From: CAZOWW01 sp964583765
GTDB lineage: Bacteria > Actinomycetota > Actinomycetes > Actinomycetales > Kineosporiaceae
Assembly: GCA_964583765.1 (NCBI GenBank)
Contig: CAZOWW010000160.1
Location: 1 to 10,689 of the forward strand
DNA: 10,689 bases
Reading direction: 5' to 3'
In this document: positions 1-6,080 of the stretch, one piece after another
Position numbering within the stretch: position 1 is the first letter of the stretch
How the letters are laid out: each line of letters begins with the position of its first letter
Notes under the pieces: generated by a model
The model's database searches: none
What the model was told of the DNA's origin: nothing
Seen by the model: the letters and a program-made list of their open reading frames with translations, nothing else
Position numbers and translations under genes: made by a program

Positions 1-2959
1 GACCCCGGTGGGCCGCCGCCTGGTCGGGGGCGCTCCCGCACGCCTGGGCCAGGGCCAGGGCGTGCCGGTGGTGGCCGGCGGCGGCCCGAGGGTCCCCGAG
101 GGCCAGCCGGGCGACCCCCAATCCGTTCACGGCCGCGGCGCGCAGCGCGCGGTTGCCTGCCGCGACCAGCAGTCCCAGGGCCTCGGTGAGCAACTCGACC
201 GCCCGGCCGGGGTCGCCGTGCCCGGCGAGCAGCCCCCCGAGGCGGGTCAGCGTCACCGAGCGGTCGATCACGCCGCCGACCTCGTGCCAGATCTCCAGCG
301 CCCGGCCGAATTCGGTGGCGGCGCGGTCGGTGAGGCCGGAGTCCTGGTACAGCTCGCCCAGGGCATCGTGCGCCTCGGCCTCCGCGCGGCGGGCGCCGTT
401 GCGGGTCGCGACGTCCACCGCCCGTCGGAGCATCTCCTCGGCTCCGGCCACGTTGCCGCGGGACTGACGGCACGAGGCGAGGTTGCTCAACGCCAGGGCC
501 AGACCGGCCTGGTTGTCGGCCCGTTCCCACAGGTCGATGGCGCACTCGAGATGGGCCTCACCCTCCGGGTACCTCCCGGCGTGCCAGACGGCAAGGCCGA
601 GGTTGGTCCGCACCCGCGCGGCGATCTCGAGATCGTCCCCGTCCCGGACCAGGGCGTCGGCGCGCCGCAGCTCGTCCTCGGCCTCGGCCAACCGACCGGC
701 GTGCCACAGCATGCTCGAGCTGTTCACCAGGGCGGCGGCCTCCCCGCTGCGGTCGCCGATCGCCCGGGCGGCCCGGGCGGCCGCGGCGAACACCGTGGAC
801 CCCTCGCTGGTGTGGTTGCCGTCGTAGAGGTACCGCCACAGCCCGTCGGCCAACCGGACGGAATGTTCCGGCCAACCGTGGTCCGCCGCGTGCACCACGG
901 CCCGGACCAGGGCGGTCCGTTCGGCGTCCAGCCAGCACCGGGCCGCCGCGGCGTCGACCAGCGCGGGAGGTGGGACGGCCACCGTCGGCAGGGGGGCCCG
1001 GCGGTCGATGAGCAGGGCATGCAGCCGGTCGGCGGCCGCCGTCACGGCCACCACCCGGTGGTCGAGGTAGCGGCTCATCGCGGCGCGCTGCTCGTCCGCC
1101 GGATCACTCGTGCGGGCCAGGCGCCGGGCGTAGTCGCGCAGCAGGTCGTGGGCACTGACCCGGCCCGTCGGGGAGAGCTGGGTCAGGTGGACCCGGGTCA
1201 GCTCCTCGAGGTCCGCCGTGGCCGCCTCGGGGGACAGACCGACGAGCGCCGCCACGGTGTCACGGTCGGCGTCCGGTCCGGGGTGCAGCCCCAGCAGGCG
1301 GAACGTCCGTGCGGCCCGGTCCGTGAGCTGCCGGTACGACCAGGAGAACACCGAGGCCACCGTGGTCCGCGGGTCGCCGGGCACACCCAGGACGTCGAGC
1401 CGGGCCTTCTCGTCGGCGAGTTCCGCGGCGACCTCCGTGAGGCGGGTACCCGGTCGGGACGCCGCCCGCTCGGCGGCCACCCGCAGGGCCAGCGGGAGCC
1501 GGGCACAGCGCTCGACCACCGCTTGGAGCGCTGCGTCCTCGCCGCGGACCTGGCCGCCGACGAGGCTCACCAGCAGGGCAGCCGCGTCGCCGGAGGGCAG
1601 CAGCCCGATCTCCATCCGGTTGGCATGGTGCCGGTCGACCAGGTCGGGCAGCGCGTCCCTGCTGGTGATCAGGACGGCGCAGGCGGCGTCGGGCAGCAGC
1701 GGCTCGACCCCCTCCGGGTCGCACGCGTTGTCCAGCACCACGAGCAGCCGGCGGCCGGCTGTCTCGGCCCGGTAGCGGGCGACTCGTTCCGCGGGGTCGA
1801 CGGGCACGTGGGCGTCATCCAGTCCGAGGGCCCGAAGGAAGCCCGCCAGCACCGCCTGCGGGTCGGCGGGGTGCTCAGGGTCGTAGCCCCTCAGGTCGGT
1901 GAAGAGCTGGCCGTCGGGGAAGGCGGCGGCGTTCAGATGGCCCCAGTGCACCGCGAGCGCGGTCTTGCCCACGCCGGCGGTCCCCGTGAGCAGGCACGGG
2001 CCGGGGGCGCCGCCGCCGGTCGGGTCGAGCGCGGCGTCCAGGGCCGCCAGCTCCGCTGCCCGTCCGGTGAACGCCGACGCGCGCGGCGGGAGCTGCGCCG
2101 GGGGGTGGGTCGCGGTGCGTCCGCCGGCGGGGTGCGCTCGCCCGTCGACGGCGGCATCAACATCGACGGAGGACGGCCACTCGGCCGGCTCGGGGTCCGC
2201 GACGTTCACGGTCCCCGCTCGGATCTCCTCGTGCACGGCGGTGACCTCGGGCCCGGGGCCGGTCCCCAGTTCCTCGGCGAGCCGGTGCCAAAGGGCGTTG
2301 TAGCAGGCGAGTGCCTCGGCCGGGCGACCCACCAGGGCCAGGGCCCGCATCCGGGCGGCCGCCAGCGGCTCCAGGCTGGGGTGGCGTACGGCGAGCGGAC
2401 CGAGAGCGGCCGCCACCTCCGCCGCTCGGCCGGTGCGCAGGGCCGGCCCCGCCCAGGCGAGGTGGGCGTCGACCAGTTCCCGGTCGAGGTCGGCCCGGAC
2501 GGCGTCCGCCCAGCTCCCGCTCACCCCGGCGAGCGCCTCACCCCGCCAGAGGTCGAGGGCCTCGTCAAGGGTGGCGAGTGTCGTCCCGGCGTGGGGGGCG
2601 CGCTGAGGGCCGCCGATGGCCCGTCGCACCAAGGCGCGGAAACGGTGCAGGTCCACGAGGCTCGGGTCGAGATCGAGGCGGTAGCCGCCGGCCTGCCGGT
2701 CCAGGGCCTCGGGCGCCAGTCCGGCCCGGGTCAGGACGGCACGCAGCCGGCAGATGTGCGCGTAGAGCGAGCTGCGGGCGCCCGGGCCCGCGTCGACACC
2801 CCAGACCCGGTCGAGGAGCGTGTCGGTGGCAACCGTGTGCCCGAGGTCGACCAGCAGGACCGCCAGCACGCTCCGCCGTTGCGGCGGGCCGAGCTCAACG
2901 GCAACGCCGCCACCGTCCCGCACCTCAAGATCACCGAGCAGACGGAACGCGGCAGTCAC
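1..2959 (-). CDS. SARP/AfsR-type transcriptional regulator (BTAD + NB-ARC + TPR), C-terminus cut by window edge
   Basis: My minus-strand translation from GTG at 2959 is open to position 1 (about 986 codons), so the C-terminus is missing. It begins VTAAFRLLGDLEVRDGGG, the usual SARP N-terminus. A purine-rich stretch (GGGAGAG on the minus strand, about 2968-2974) lies about 9 nt before the GTG and supports this start. Domain order: winged-helix DNA-binding domain (about 1-90), BTAD helical domain (about 98-245), a short linker rich in Pro/Ala/Arg, NB-ARC ATPase (about 300-560), then TPR-like repeats to the edge (for example LALAQACGSAPDQAAAHRG). In the NB-ARC I see the P-loop LLTGTAGVGKTALAV (about residues 325-338), Walker B RRLLVVLDNA (about 400), a sensor-like ITSRDALP, and a GLPL-like CARLPLALR. 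The family (AfsR, and larger pathway activators) binds direct repeats near promoters, often of secondary-metabolite genes. No biosynthetic genes lie within the window, so its target is unknown. Codon use is normal and I see no frameshift. Confidence 0.93.
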   Translation of the reverse strand, partial: MTAAFRLLGDLEVRDGGGVAVELGPPQRRSVLAVLLVDLGHTVATDTLLDRVWGVDAGPGARSSLYAHICRLRAVLTRAGLAPEALDRQAGGYRLDLDPSLVDLHRFRALVRRAIGGPQRAPHAGTTLATLDEALDLWRGEALAGVSGSWADAVRADLDRELVDAHLAWAGPALRTGRAAEVAAALGPLAVRHPSLEPLAAARMRALALVGRPAEALACYNALWHRLAEELGTGPGPEVTAVHEEIRAGTVNVADPEPAEWPSSVDVDAAVDGRAHPAGGRTATHPPAQLPPRASAFTGRAAELAALDAALDPTGGGAPGPCLLTGTAGVGKTALAVHWGHLNAAAFPDGQLFTDLRGYDPEHPADPQAVLAGFLRALGLDDAHVPVDPAERVARYRAETAGRRLLVVLDNACDPEGVEPLLPDAACAVLITSRDALPDLVDRHHANRMEIGLLPSGDAAALLVSLVGGQVRGEDAALQAVVERCARLPLALRVAAERAASRPGTRLTEVAAELADEKARLDVLGVPGDPRTTVASVFSWSYRQLTDRAARTFRLLGLHPGPDADRDTVAALVGLSPEAATADLEELTRVHLTQLSPTGRVSAHDLLRDYARRLARTSDPADEQRAAMSRYLDHRVVAVTAAADRLHALLIDRRAPLPTVAVPPPALVDAAAARCWLDAERTALVRAVVHAADHGWPEHSVRLADGLWRYLYDGNHTSEGSTVFAAAARAARAIGDRSGEAAALVNSSSMLWHAGRLAEAEDELRRADALVRDGDDLEIAARVRTNLGLAVWHAGRYPEGEAHLECAIDLWERADNQAGLALALSNLASCRQSRGNVAGAEEMLRRAVDVATRNGARRAEAEAHDALGELYQDSGLTDRAATEFGRALEIWHEVGGVIDRSVTLTRLGGLLAGHGDPGRAVELLTEALGLLVAAGNRALRAAAVNGLGVARLALGDPRAAAGHHRHALALAQACGSAPDQAAAHRG

Positions 2960-2977
2960 GAAGGTGTCTCTCCCAAC

Positions 2978-3003
2978 GGGGTCCGATCGGCCGGACCGAC
3001 CCC
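2978..3003. promoter_or_regulatory. Imperfect palindrome upstream of the SARP gene
   Basis: A 26-bp imperfect palindrome with outer arms GGGGTC/GACCCC and inner GG/CC symmetry (20 of 26 positions symmetric) lies about 19 nt upstream of the SARP GTG. This is where an operator or 5'-UTR hairpin could sit. The role is inference only; in such GC-rich DNA imperfect palindromes are common. Confidence 0.25.
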
Positions 3004-3022
3004 GACGGCCAGGCACGAGACC

Positions 3023-3130
3023 TCACCCTAGGGCCTGTGTCGGAACTGGTCAGCGGTTGGTGATCCGGTCCAGGACGTCGGTGGCGATCTCGGTGGGAAT
3101 GGTGACCAGGGTCTTGAAACGGGCACCTCT
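3023..3130 (-). pseudogene. C-terminal coding remnant, possibly from a mobile element
   Basis: On the minus strand a stretch with strongly coding-like third positions reads ARFKTLVTIPTEIATDVL and then DRITNR, ending at a TGA at 3050-3052. Upstream of this (above about 3130) the frame loses coding character, so only a C-terminal tail appears to remain. Just after the stop the sequence reads CCAGTTCCGACACAGGCCC (about 3031-3049 on the minus strand), which has the look of an insertion-sequence end. I could not find its inverted partner in the window and I do not recognise the family. The tail could equally be the end of an unrelated degraded gene. Confidence 0.3.
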
Positions 3131-3160
3131 GGCCGGTCCCGGCACGCCGGGGAACAGACA

Positions 3161-3379
3161 ATGACCTGGCACCAGGCCCGGTCCCCGCCCACCGCGATTC
3201 CGGCAGTCCTGTTCGCGGCCGGATTCACCAATGTGGGTCCCCTGCACCTGACCACCGGCGCGTTCGGCCTCCCCGGCGGGCTCTCCCGGTCGGGGACGCC
3301 ATTCGACCGGACACTGACCCTCCACGTCAGCGCTCTGGTCCTTCAGGGACCGAAATCCCACGGGAACTCCTGCCCCTGA
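3161..3379 (+). CDS. Small hypothetical protein, 72 aa, possibly a fragment
   Basis: An ATG ORF preceded by GGGGAA (3149-3154, 6-nt spacing), with almost every codon ending in G or C. The product is hydrophobic and Gly/Leu-rich, with stretches such as IPAVLFAAGFTNVGPLHL and TLTLHVSALVLQGP, which look more like real protein than an antisense shadow. There is no clear signal peptide. I do not recognise a family. Its last 37 nt overlap, tail to tail, the broken minus-strand ORF ending at 3343. It may be a truncated piece of a larger secreted or membrane protein, or a chance ORF in GC-rich DNA. Confidence 0.3.
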   Translation: MTWHQARSPPTAIPAVLFAAGFTNVGPLHLTTGAFGLPGGLSRSGTPFDRTLTLHVSALVLQGPKSHGNSCP

Positions 3380-3622
3380 CAGCGCATGGTGCACGCGGGG
3401 GCGTCCACGTCCTCGGCCAGGGCTGCGCCGAGCGCCTCCACGAAGCGCGGTGAGATGACGGGCATCCCGATCGAGCATTCCAGGTGGTCGGTCGAGCGGA
3501 TGTTCTTCCGAGCGGATGTTCCTCGGCGGGTGGTCCTCCTGCGCGGTCGCTCGGAGGGGCGCGTGCTGGAGGAACCCGCCGGCTCCGGTTCCGTTCACGA
3601 AGTAGCCGAAGGCCTTCCCCAC
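3343..3622 (-). pseudogene. Broken ORF frameshifted by a 16-bp tandem duplication
   Basis: On the minus strand, codons with high GC3 read VGKAFGYFVNGTGAGGF onward to DHPPRNIRS, then the frame is lost at a tandem duplication (3493-3524). Removing one 16-nt copy rejoins the reading to STDHLECSIGMPVISPRF, then VEALGAALAEDVDA, ending at WDFGP and a TGA at 3343-3345. The restored product would be about 87 residues from the GTG at 3622; ATGs at 3664 and 3685 are alternative starts. No convincing ribosome site marks the start. The family is not recognised. The 'ISPRFVEAL' stretch faintly recalls Imm11/DUF1629-type proteins, but this is a guess. The gene is presumably inactive, since 16 is not a multiple of 3. 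Confidence 0.45.
3493..3524. repeat. 16-bp tandem duplication (15/16 identical)
   Basis: CGAGCGGATGTTCTTC at 3493-3508 is followed directly by CGAGCGGATGTTCCTC at 3509-3524, with a single difference (T3506 versus C3522). It lies inside a minus-strand coding-like stretch and shifts its frame by one. The pattern is typical of replication slippage or a short duplication. Confidence 0.85.
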
Positions 3623-3638
3623 TCGCCGCGGCGAGTGG
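3619..3638. promoter_or_regulatory. Perfect 20-bp palindrome
   Basis: CCACTCGCCGCGGCGAGTGG reads identically on both strands; symmetry stops at 3618/3639. It sits at the 5' end of the broken minus-strand ORF and about 145 bp upstream of the secreted-protein gene at 3782. A perfect palindrome of this length without a loop fits a dimeric-repressor operator better than a terminator, and there is no T-run. The function is not known. Confidence 0.4.
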
Positions 3639-3716
3639 ACTGAGTCACGGACGCCACGGCACATCGACGGACACCGCGGCGGCACCGCTCAGGTGGCCGC
3701 CGGGCGGCTTCGGTGG

Positions 3717-3774
3717 TTCAATCCCCACCCAATCGGACAATTATCGGGAAACATCGACAACGCCGTCGAAGGAG
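3717..3774 (+). promoter_or_regulatory. AT-rich leader and Shine-Dalgarno of the small secreted-protein gene
   Basis: The stretch 3717-3755 is clearly less GC-rich than its surroundings and contains TTCAAT (3717-3722) and AATTAT (about 3739-3744) at a spacing near 16 bp, a weak sigma-70-like arrangement. GAAGGAG at 3768-3774 is a strong ribosome site, 7 nt before the ATG at 3782. The promoter hexamers are tentative; the ribosome site is clear. Confidence 0.35.
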
Positions 3775-3781
3775 TATTCGC

Positions 3782-4225
3782 ATGCGCCTACGTACCCTGG
3801 TTGCTGCCGTGGCAACCGCCGCCACCCTGACGATCACGCCCGGAATCGCCCTCGCCGCGCCGATCACCGCCACGCACTGCCGGACGACCCAGCCCGACGG
3901 ATCCGTGGTGCGCCTGGGCCTGGCGGACAACGGCCGCAGCCTCTGCCTGCGGACGGATCAGCGGGTGCTGGTGGTTCTCTCCGTGGATCCGCAGGTCTAC
4001 CCCGACCCGAGCAACTGGTGGACGCCGATCACGGAGGACGGCGCAGCGCTGGCCCCCCTGCCGCTGACGATCCTGCCGGTGCGGGGCACCACCATCGGCA
4101 GCTTCCGAGCAGTGCAGCCTGGTGCGGCAACCCTGAGCTCCACCTGGAGCATCTGCCCGCCCGGTCCCCCCGCCTGCGGTGCACCGATCCGGCTGTGGCG
4201 CATCCAGGCCCAGGTCACGGCCTGA
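3782..4225 (+). CDS. Small secreted Ig-like (chagasin-like) protein
   Basis: A 147-residue product. The ATG at 3782 is chosen over an in-frame GTG at 3713 because GAAGGAG lies 7 nt upstream and the protein then starts with a clean Sec signal peptide: MRLR, a hydrophobic core to about residue 24, and an ALA|AP-type cleavage site near residue 26. The mature part (about 120 aa) has one Cys in HCRTTQ, one in SLCLRTD and two in ICPPGPPACG, which could form two disulfides. It has the beta-strand and loop pattern of small actinobacterial Ig-like/chagasin-type (I42-like) domains: VLVVLSVD, then WWTPITEDGAAL, then GSFRAVQPGAATLSS, and a closing LWRIQAQV. Chagasin-like proteins inhibit cysteine proteases, but the canonical NPTTG loop is absent, so inhibition is not claimed. 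It probably acts outside the cell. It stands alone, with no operon partner on its strand. Confidence 0.82.
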   Translation: MRLRTLVAAVATAATLTITPGIALAAPITATHCRTTQPDGSVVRLGLADNGRSLCLRTDQRVLVVLSVDPQVYPDPSNWWTPITEDGAALAPLPLTILPVRGTTIGSFRAVQPGAATLSSTWSICPPGPPACGAPIRLWRIQAQVTA

Positions 4226-4261
4226 ATCACCGCTGGAGACGACTGCGATCTCGCCTGGGGC

Positions 4262-4472
4262 TCGGGCCGGTATGGACGAGCAGGCCCGTGCCCGGCCAAG
4301 GGCCGCGATGAGCTCCGCGGGCGTAACCCAGCGCACGCAGGTCCTCCAGGACCTCCAGTTGGGAGTGGGAGGCCTCCAGGCTCGTGACATCGGCGTCCAG
4401 GGCATCAATCGCCTCGATGACCTCCCCGAACTCGGCGTAGCACAGGTGGGTGTGGATCTGGGTGGATGCCTG
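4262..4472 (-). pseudogene. metE: Decayed C-terminal fragment of metE (cobalamin-independent methionine synthase)
   Basis: The minus strand reads STQIHTHLCYAEFGEVIEAI then DALDADVTSLEASHSQLEVL then EDLRALGY (about 4466 down to 4323). This is an unmistakable match to the MetE catalytic C-terminal domain, with the HTHxCY segment that carries two zinc ligands (His and Cys, H641/C643 in E. coli numbering). After ALGY the frame shifts, and TPAELIAALGRARA...IPAR (4324-4262) fits the later MetE segment normally ending near IPAERLWVNPDCG. The intervening roughly 15-18 codons, normally containing GPGVYDIHSPRVPS, are missing. Similarity stops on both sides: nothing MetE-like lies upstream of about 4472, and the end of the protein is absent. 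Only about 70 of about 750 residues remain, so it cannot be functional. It is a relic of gene loss, recombination or transfer. Confidence 0.85.
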
Positions 4473-4586
4473 CCCGCCCGGTGATCGGCGCGCCCCACCG
4501 CGGTCCGCGCCCTGTCCCCACCCAGAGGATCATGCAGCAGATCGGGACGCCGTGAACGTTGATGTCCGGACAGACCGGGGTGTTCC

Positions 4587-5039
4587 TCACCCAGGCGTTC
4601 GGGCGGTTCCGGGGTGCCCGTCAAGGATGTTCAGCAGCCAGCGGGGTCCGGCGACGAGCGTTCCCGCCGGAAGCCGGGCGCGCAGTCCGCGGTCGGCCGT
4701 CACGGCCAGGGGGACGCCGCCACCCTCCAGCACCGACCGGCAGGTCTGGACGACGGCGCTGTCGCCGTCGGTGGTCGAGCGGACCAAGGAAACGCCCTCC
4801 ACCTCAGGGATCCGTCGGGCCTGCCCCTCGACCACCGCCAGCACCCGGGCGACCTGCCGCGGACCTGACCCTGCACCGTCCGGAGCCCCGTCGGGAAGCA
4901 CCTGCCCCGGCAACACCGCAAGTGCCTGCAGCAACCTGATGGCCGCGCCAGCCCGGTCGCGCCACCACCCGTCCGGTCGCGACCCCATCACGTTGGCGGC
5001 GTCCACGACGATCTCGACGGGGGCTGGGACACGGGTCAT
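4587..5039 (-). CDS. NYN/PIN-like domain protein (putative RNase)
   Basis: A 150-residue product starting at ATG 5039. The N-terminus EIVVDAANVMGSRPDGWWRD carries the D-x-x-N signature (D13, N16) of a small actinobacterial NYN/PIN-like family. Other matching elements are the strand VLAVVEGQ (about 66-73), an acidic TTDGDSAVV segment (about 89-97, D91/D93), and VTADRGLRARL (D116) near the C-terminus. These acidic residues would bind the metal in a PIN-type nuclease. Members are often misnamed NTP pyrophosphohydrolase in databases. Length is typical and the protein is probably cytoplasmic. Its ATG overlaps the TGA of a small upstream ORF (ATGA at 5036-5039), suggesting translational coupling; the own ribosome site is weak. 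The upstream ORF carries two frameshifts, which may reduce its expression. Substrate and physiological role are unknown. Confidence 0.8.
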   Translation of the reverse strand: MTRVPAPVEIVVDAANVMGSRPDGWWRDRAGAAIRLLQALAVLPGQVLPDGAPDGAGSGPRQVARVLAVVEGQARRIPEVEGVSLVRSTTDGDSAVVQTCRSVLEGGGVPLAVTADRGLRARLPAGTLVAGPRWLLNILDGHPGTARTPG

Positions 5040-5247
5040 GACTCAAGCCTGGCCCGGACCACCCGCCCGGCGCCATCCGCGGTCAACGCCAGGTATGCGA
5101 CACCGGGCGTGCACGGCCGCGCCCACCCAGGCACCGAGCATCACCCGCGTGGTGCTGCCGATCAGCATCGGGGACACCGAAGATCACCAACGCGGAGCCC
5201 ATCGCGGAGACGTCGACCCACCGGACCTCCGCCGGGTCCACGCTCAT
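5036..5247 (-). pseudogene. Small ORF with two frameshifts, translationally coupled to the NYN gene
   Basis: GC3-rich coding passes through all three minus frames in order. First MSVDPAEVRWVDVSAMGSAL to VIFGV (from ATG 5247), then PMLIGSTTRVMLGAWVGAAV, then GVAYLALTADGAGRVVRARL ending at TGA 5036-5038. Dropping one C at each of two C-runs (complement of G5170-5173 and of G5105-5107) restores a single 69-residue product. It would have a hydrophobic central stretch (about 19-45) that could be one membrane segment. The stop overlaps the ATG of the NYN gene. Both shifts are in the same direction and sit in homopolymers, so sequencing error is a real alternative to decay. An in-frame upstream ATG exists at about 5271. 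The family is not recognised. Confidence 0.55.
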
Positions 5248-5290
5248 CGCGCGACATACCCCCCCAGACCATCGACGGCCCCTACACGAA

Positions 5291-5584
5291 CAATGTCAGA
5301 GCGGTCACAAGCCGCGGGAACGCCTTCACTTTCCCTGTCTGCAGTGCGGCGCCCGACGTCCCGCACCATCGCCCGCAGGAACGTTCAGCCCCTCCACCGA
5401 TCGACCGCATCGGTGGCACGAGCCGATCATTCCAGGGTGCCGTGACCGGTCGATCCAAGTCGCTGGGCGAGGTCTTCTGCCACCCCTGGGGATCACGCAA
5501 CCTCTTTGAACCACCAGGTGGACAGCCGTAGAACCACCAGTTGGCCATCATGGTGAACCACCAGTCGGCCATCCGCTGACATTG
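5291..5584. repeat. 9-bp inverted repeats bounding a 294-bp segment
   Basis: CAATGTCAG at 5291-5299 is repeated inverted as CTGACATTG at 5576-5584, and CGG follows each copy after 0-2 nt. The right copy coincides with the outer edge of the IS21-like repeat cluster. The segment could be a small internally deleted derivative (MITE-like), but beyond the arms the two ends differ and I see no flanking direct duplication. Confidence 0.35.
5508..5581 (-). mobile_element. Repeated terminal motifs resembling one end of an IS21-family element
   Basis: Three copies of GAACCACCAG start at 5508, 5531 and 5555 (spacing 23 and 24 bp). The last two extend as GAACCACCAG-TYGGCCATC, and the cluster finishes in CTGACA at 5576-5581. 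On the minus strand this is TGTCAGCGGATGGCCGACTG followed by regularly spaced GGCC-(N)-CTGGTGGTTC units. Multiple terminal repeats about 20-25 bp apart, with a TG...CA outer edge, are characteristic of IS21-family ends in actinobacteria. The inner side faces lower coordinates, but no istA/istB coding sequence follows, so only a remnant end is left. Family assignment is from memory of the pattern and is tentative. Confidence 0.45.
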
Positions 5585-5968
5585 CACGGAGCCGCGTCGA
5601 GCCCGACCACCACCACATCCGGTCCGGTGAGCACTGACCGGCCGCCGCACCTCCAGCCACCTCGGCCGTGACACCGCCCGCAGTGACAGAGGGTGACTTC
5701 ACGACCCGCTTCCAAACCCCCGTCGGCACCCCGCCTCCTTCGGCGACAGGTACGCAGCGATGCCGGGTCTGCATTGCCCGTCGCCCCACCCCGGCCGCCC
5801 GAAGGCCACCTTCCTGCTTTCCCGAAGATTGGTCACCGCTCCCGCCCGCCAGTTCTTCGCCTCTCCGTACCGCCATGTCCGACAGCCACTCCGGACATCC
5901 ACGACAAGCCTTGAACATCCACCTGGAAAACCTTTCGAATTGCTCGGCACCTGCCCAAGAAACCGCCA

Positions 5969-5982
5969 GGAAAGCGCTCCCC
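5969..5982. promoter_or_regulatory. Partial CebR/LacI-type operator-like box upstream of the glucanase
   Basis: GGAAAGCGCTCCCC matches 10 of 14 positions of the CebR box TGGGAGCGCTCCCA known from actinobacterial cellulose/beta-glucan genes. The centre AGCGCT and right half GCTCCC are intact, while the left arm is degenerate. It lies about 100 bp before the glucanase ATG, a plausible operator position. No LacI-family regulator is encoded in the window. Confidence 0.3.
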
Positions 5983-6080
5983 TCGCTCTCACGACTTCCG
6001 CGGAACCGTGATCCCCGGGTACGGTCCAGAACTGTTTCCGCTCCTGTCCGGACCGAACCGCATCACTGGAGGCGCACTTC

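Larger units (their letters stand above)
5248..6067. other. Gene-poor stretch (about 820 bp) with an IS-end-like repeat cluster
   Basis: I find no ORF here with convincing protein character in any frame. The open frames on both strands are Arg/Pro/Gly-rich and have no ribosome site or recognisable motif. A minus-strand reading around 5300-5480 looks faintly coding but contains at least two stops, so it is at most a relic. The recognisable structure is the repeat cluster at 5508-5581, a 9-bp inverted repeat pairing 5291-5299 with 5576-5584, and, near the right end, a possible operator for the downstream glucanase gene. Confidence 0.5.

Noticed and set aside
8..3031. Plus-strand open frame of about 1007 codons
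   Set aside because: It is exactly antisense to the SARP regulator, whose domains and motifs are clear; long antisense frames are expected in GC-rich DNA, and this product has no recognisable domain.
3788..4624. Minus-strand open frame of 278 codons
   Set aside because: Antisense to the secreted-protein gene for half its length; only the part at 4262-4324 matches a real (MetE) reading and is reported as a pseudogene.
4450..5445. Plus-strand open frame of 331 codons
   Set aside because: Antisense to the NYN gene and its coupled ORF; Arg/Pro/Ser-rich with no motif.
5508..5581. CRISPR-like array (three short repeats)
   Set aside because: Repeats of about 10-19 bp with 23-24 bp periodicity leave almost no spacer, there are no cas genes, and the pattern fits transposon terminal repeats better.
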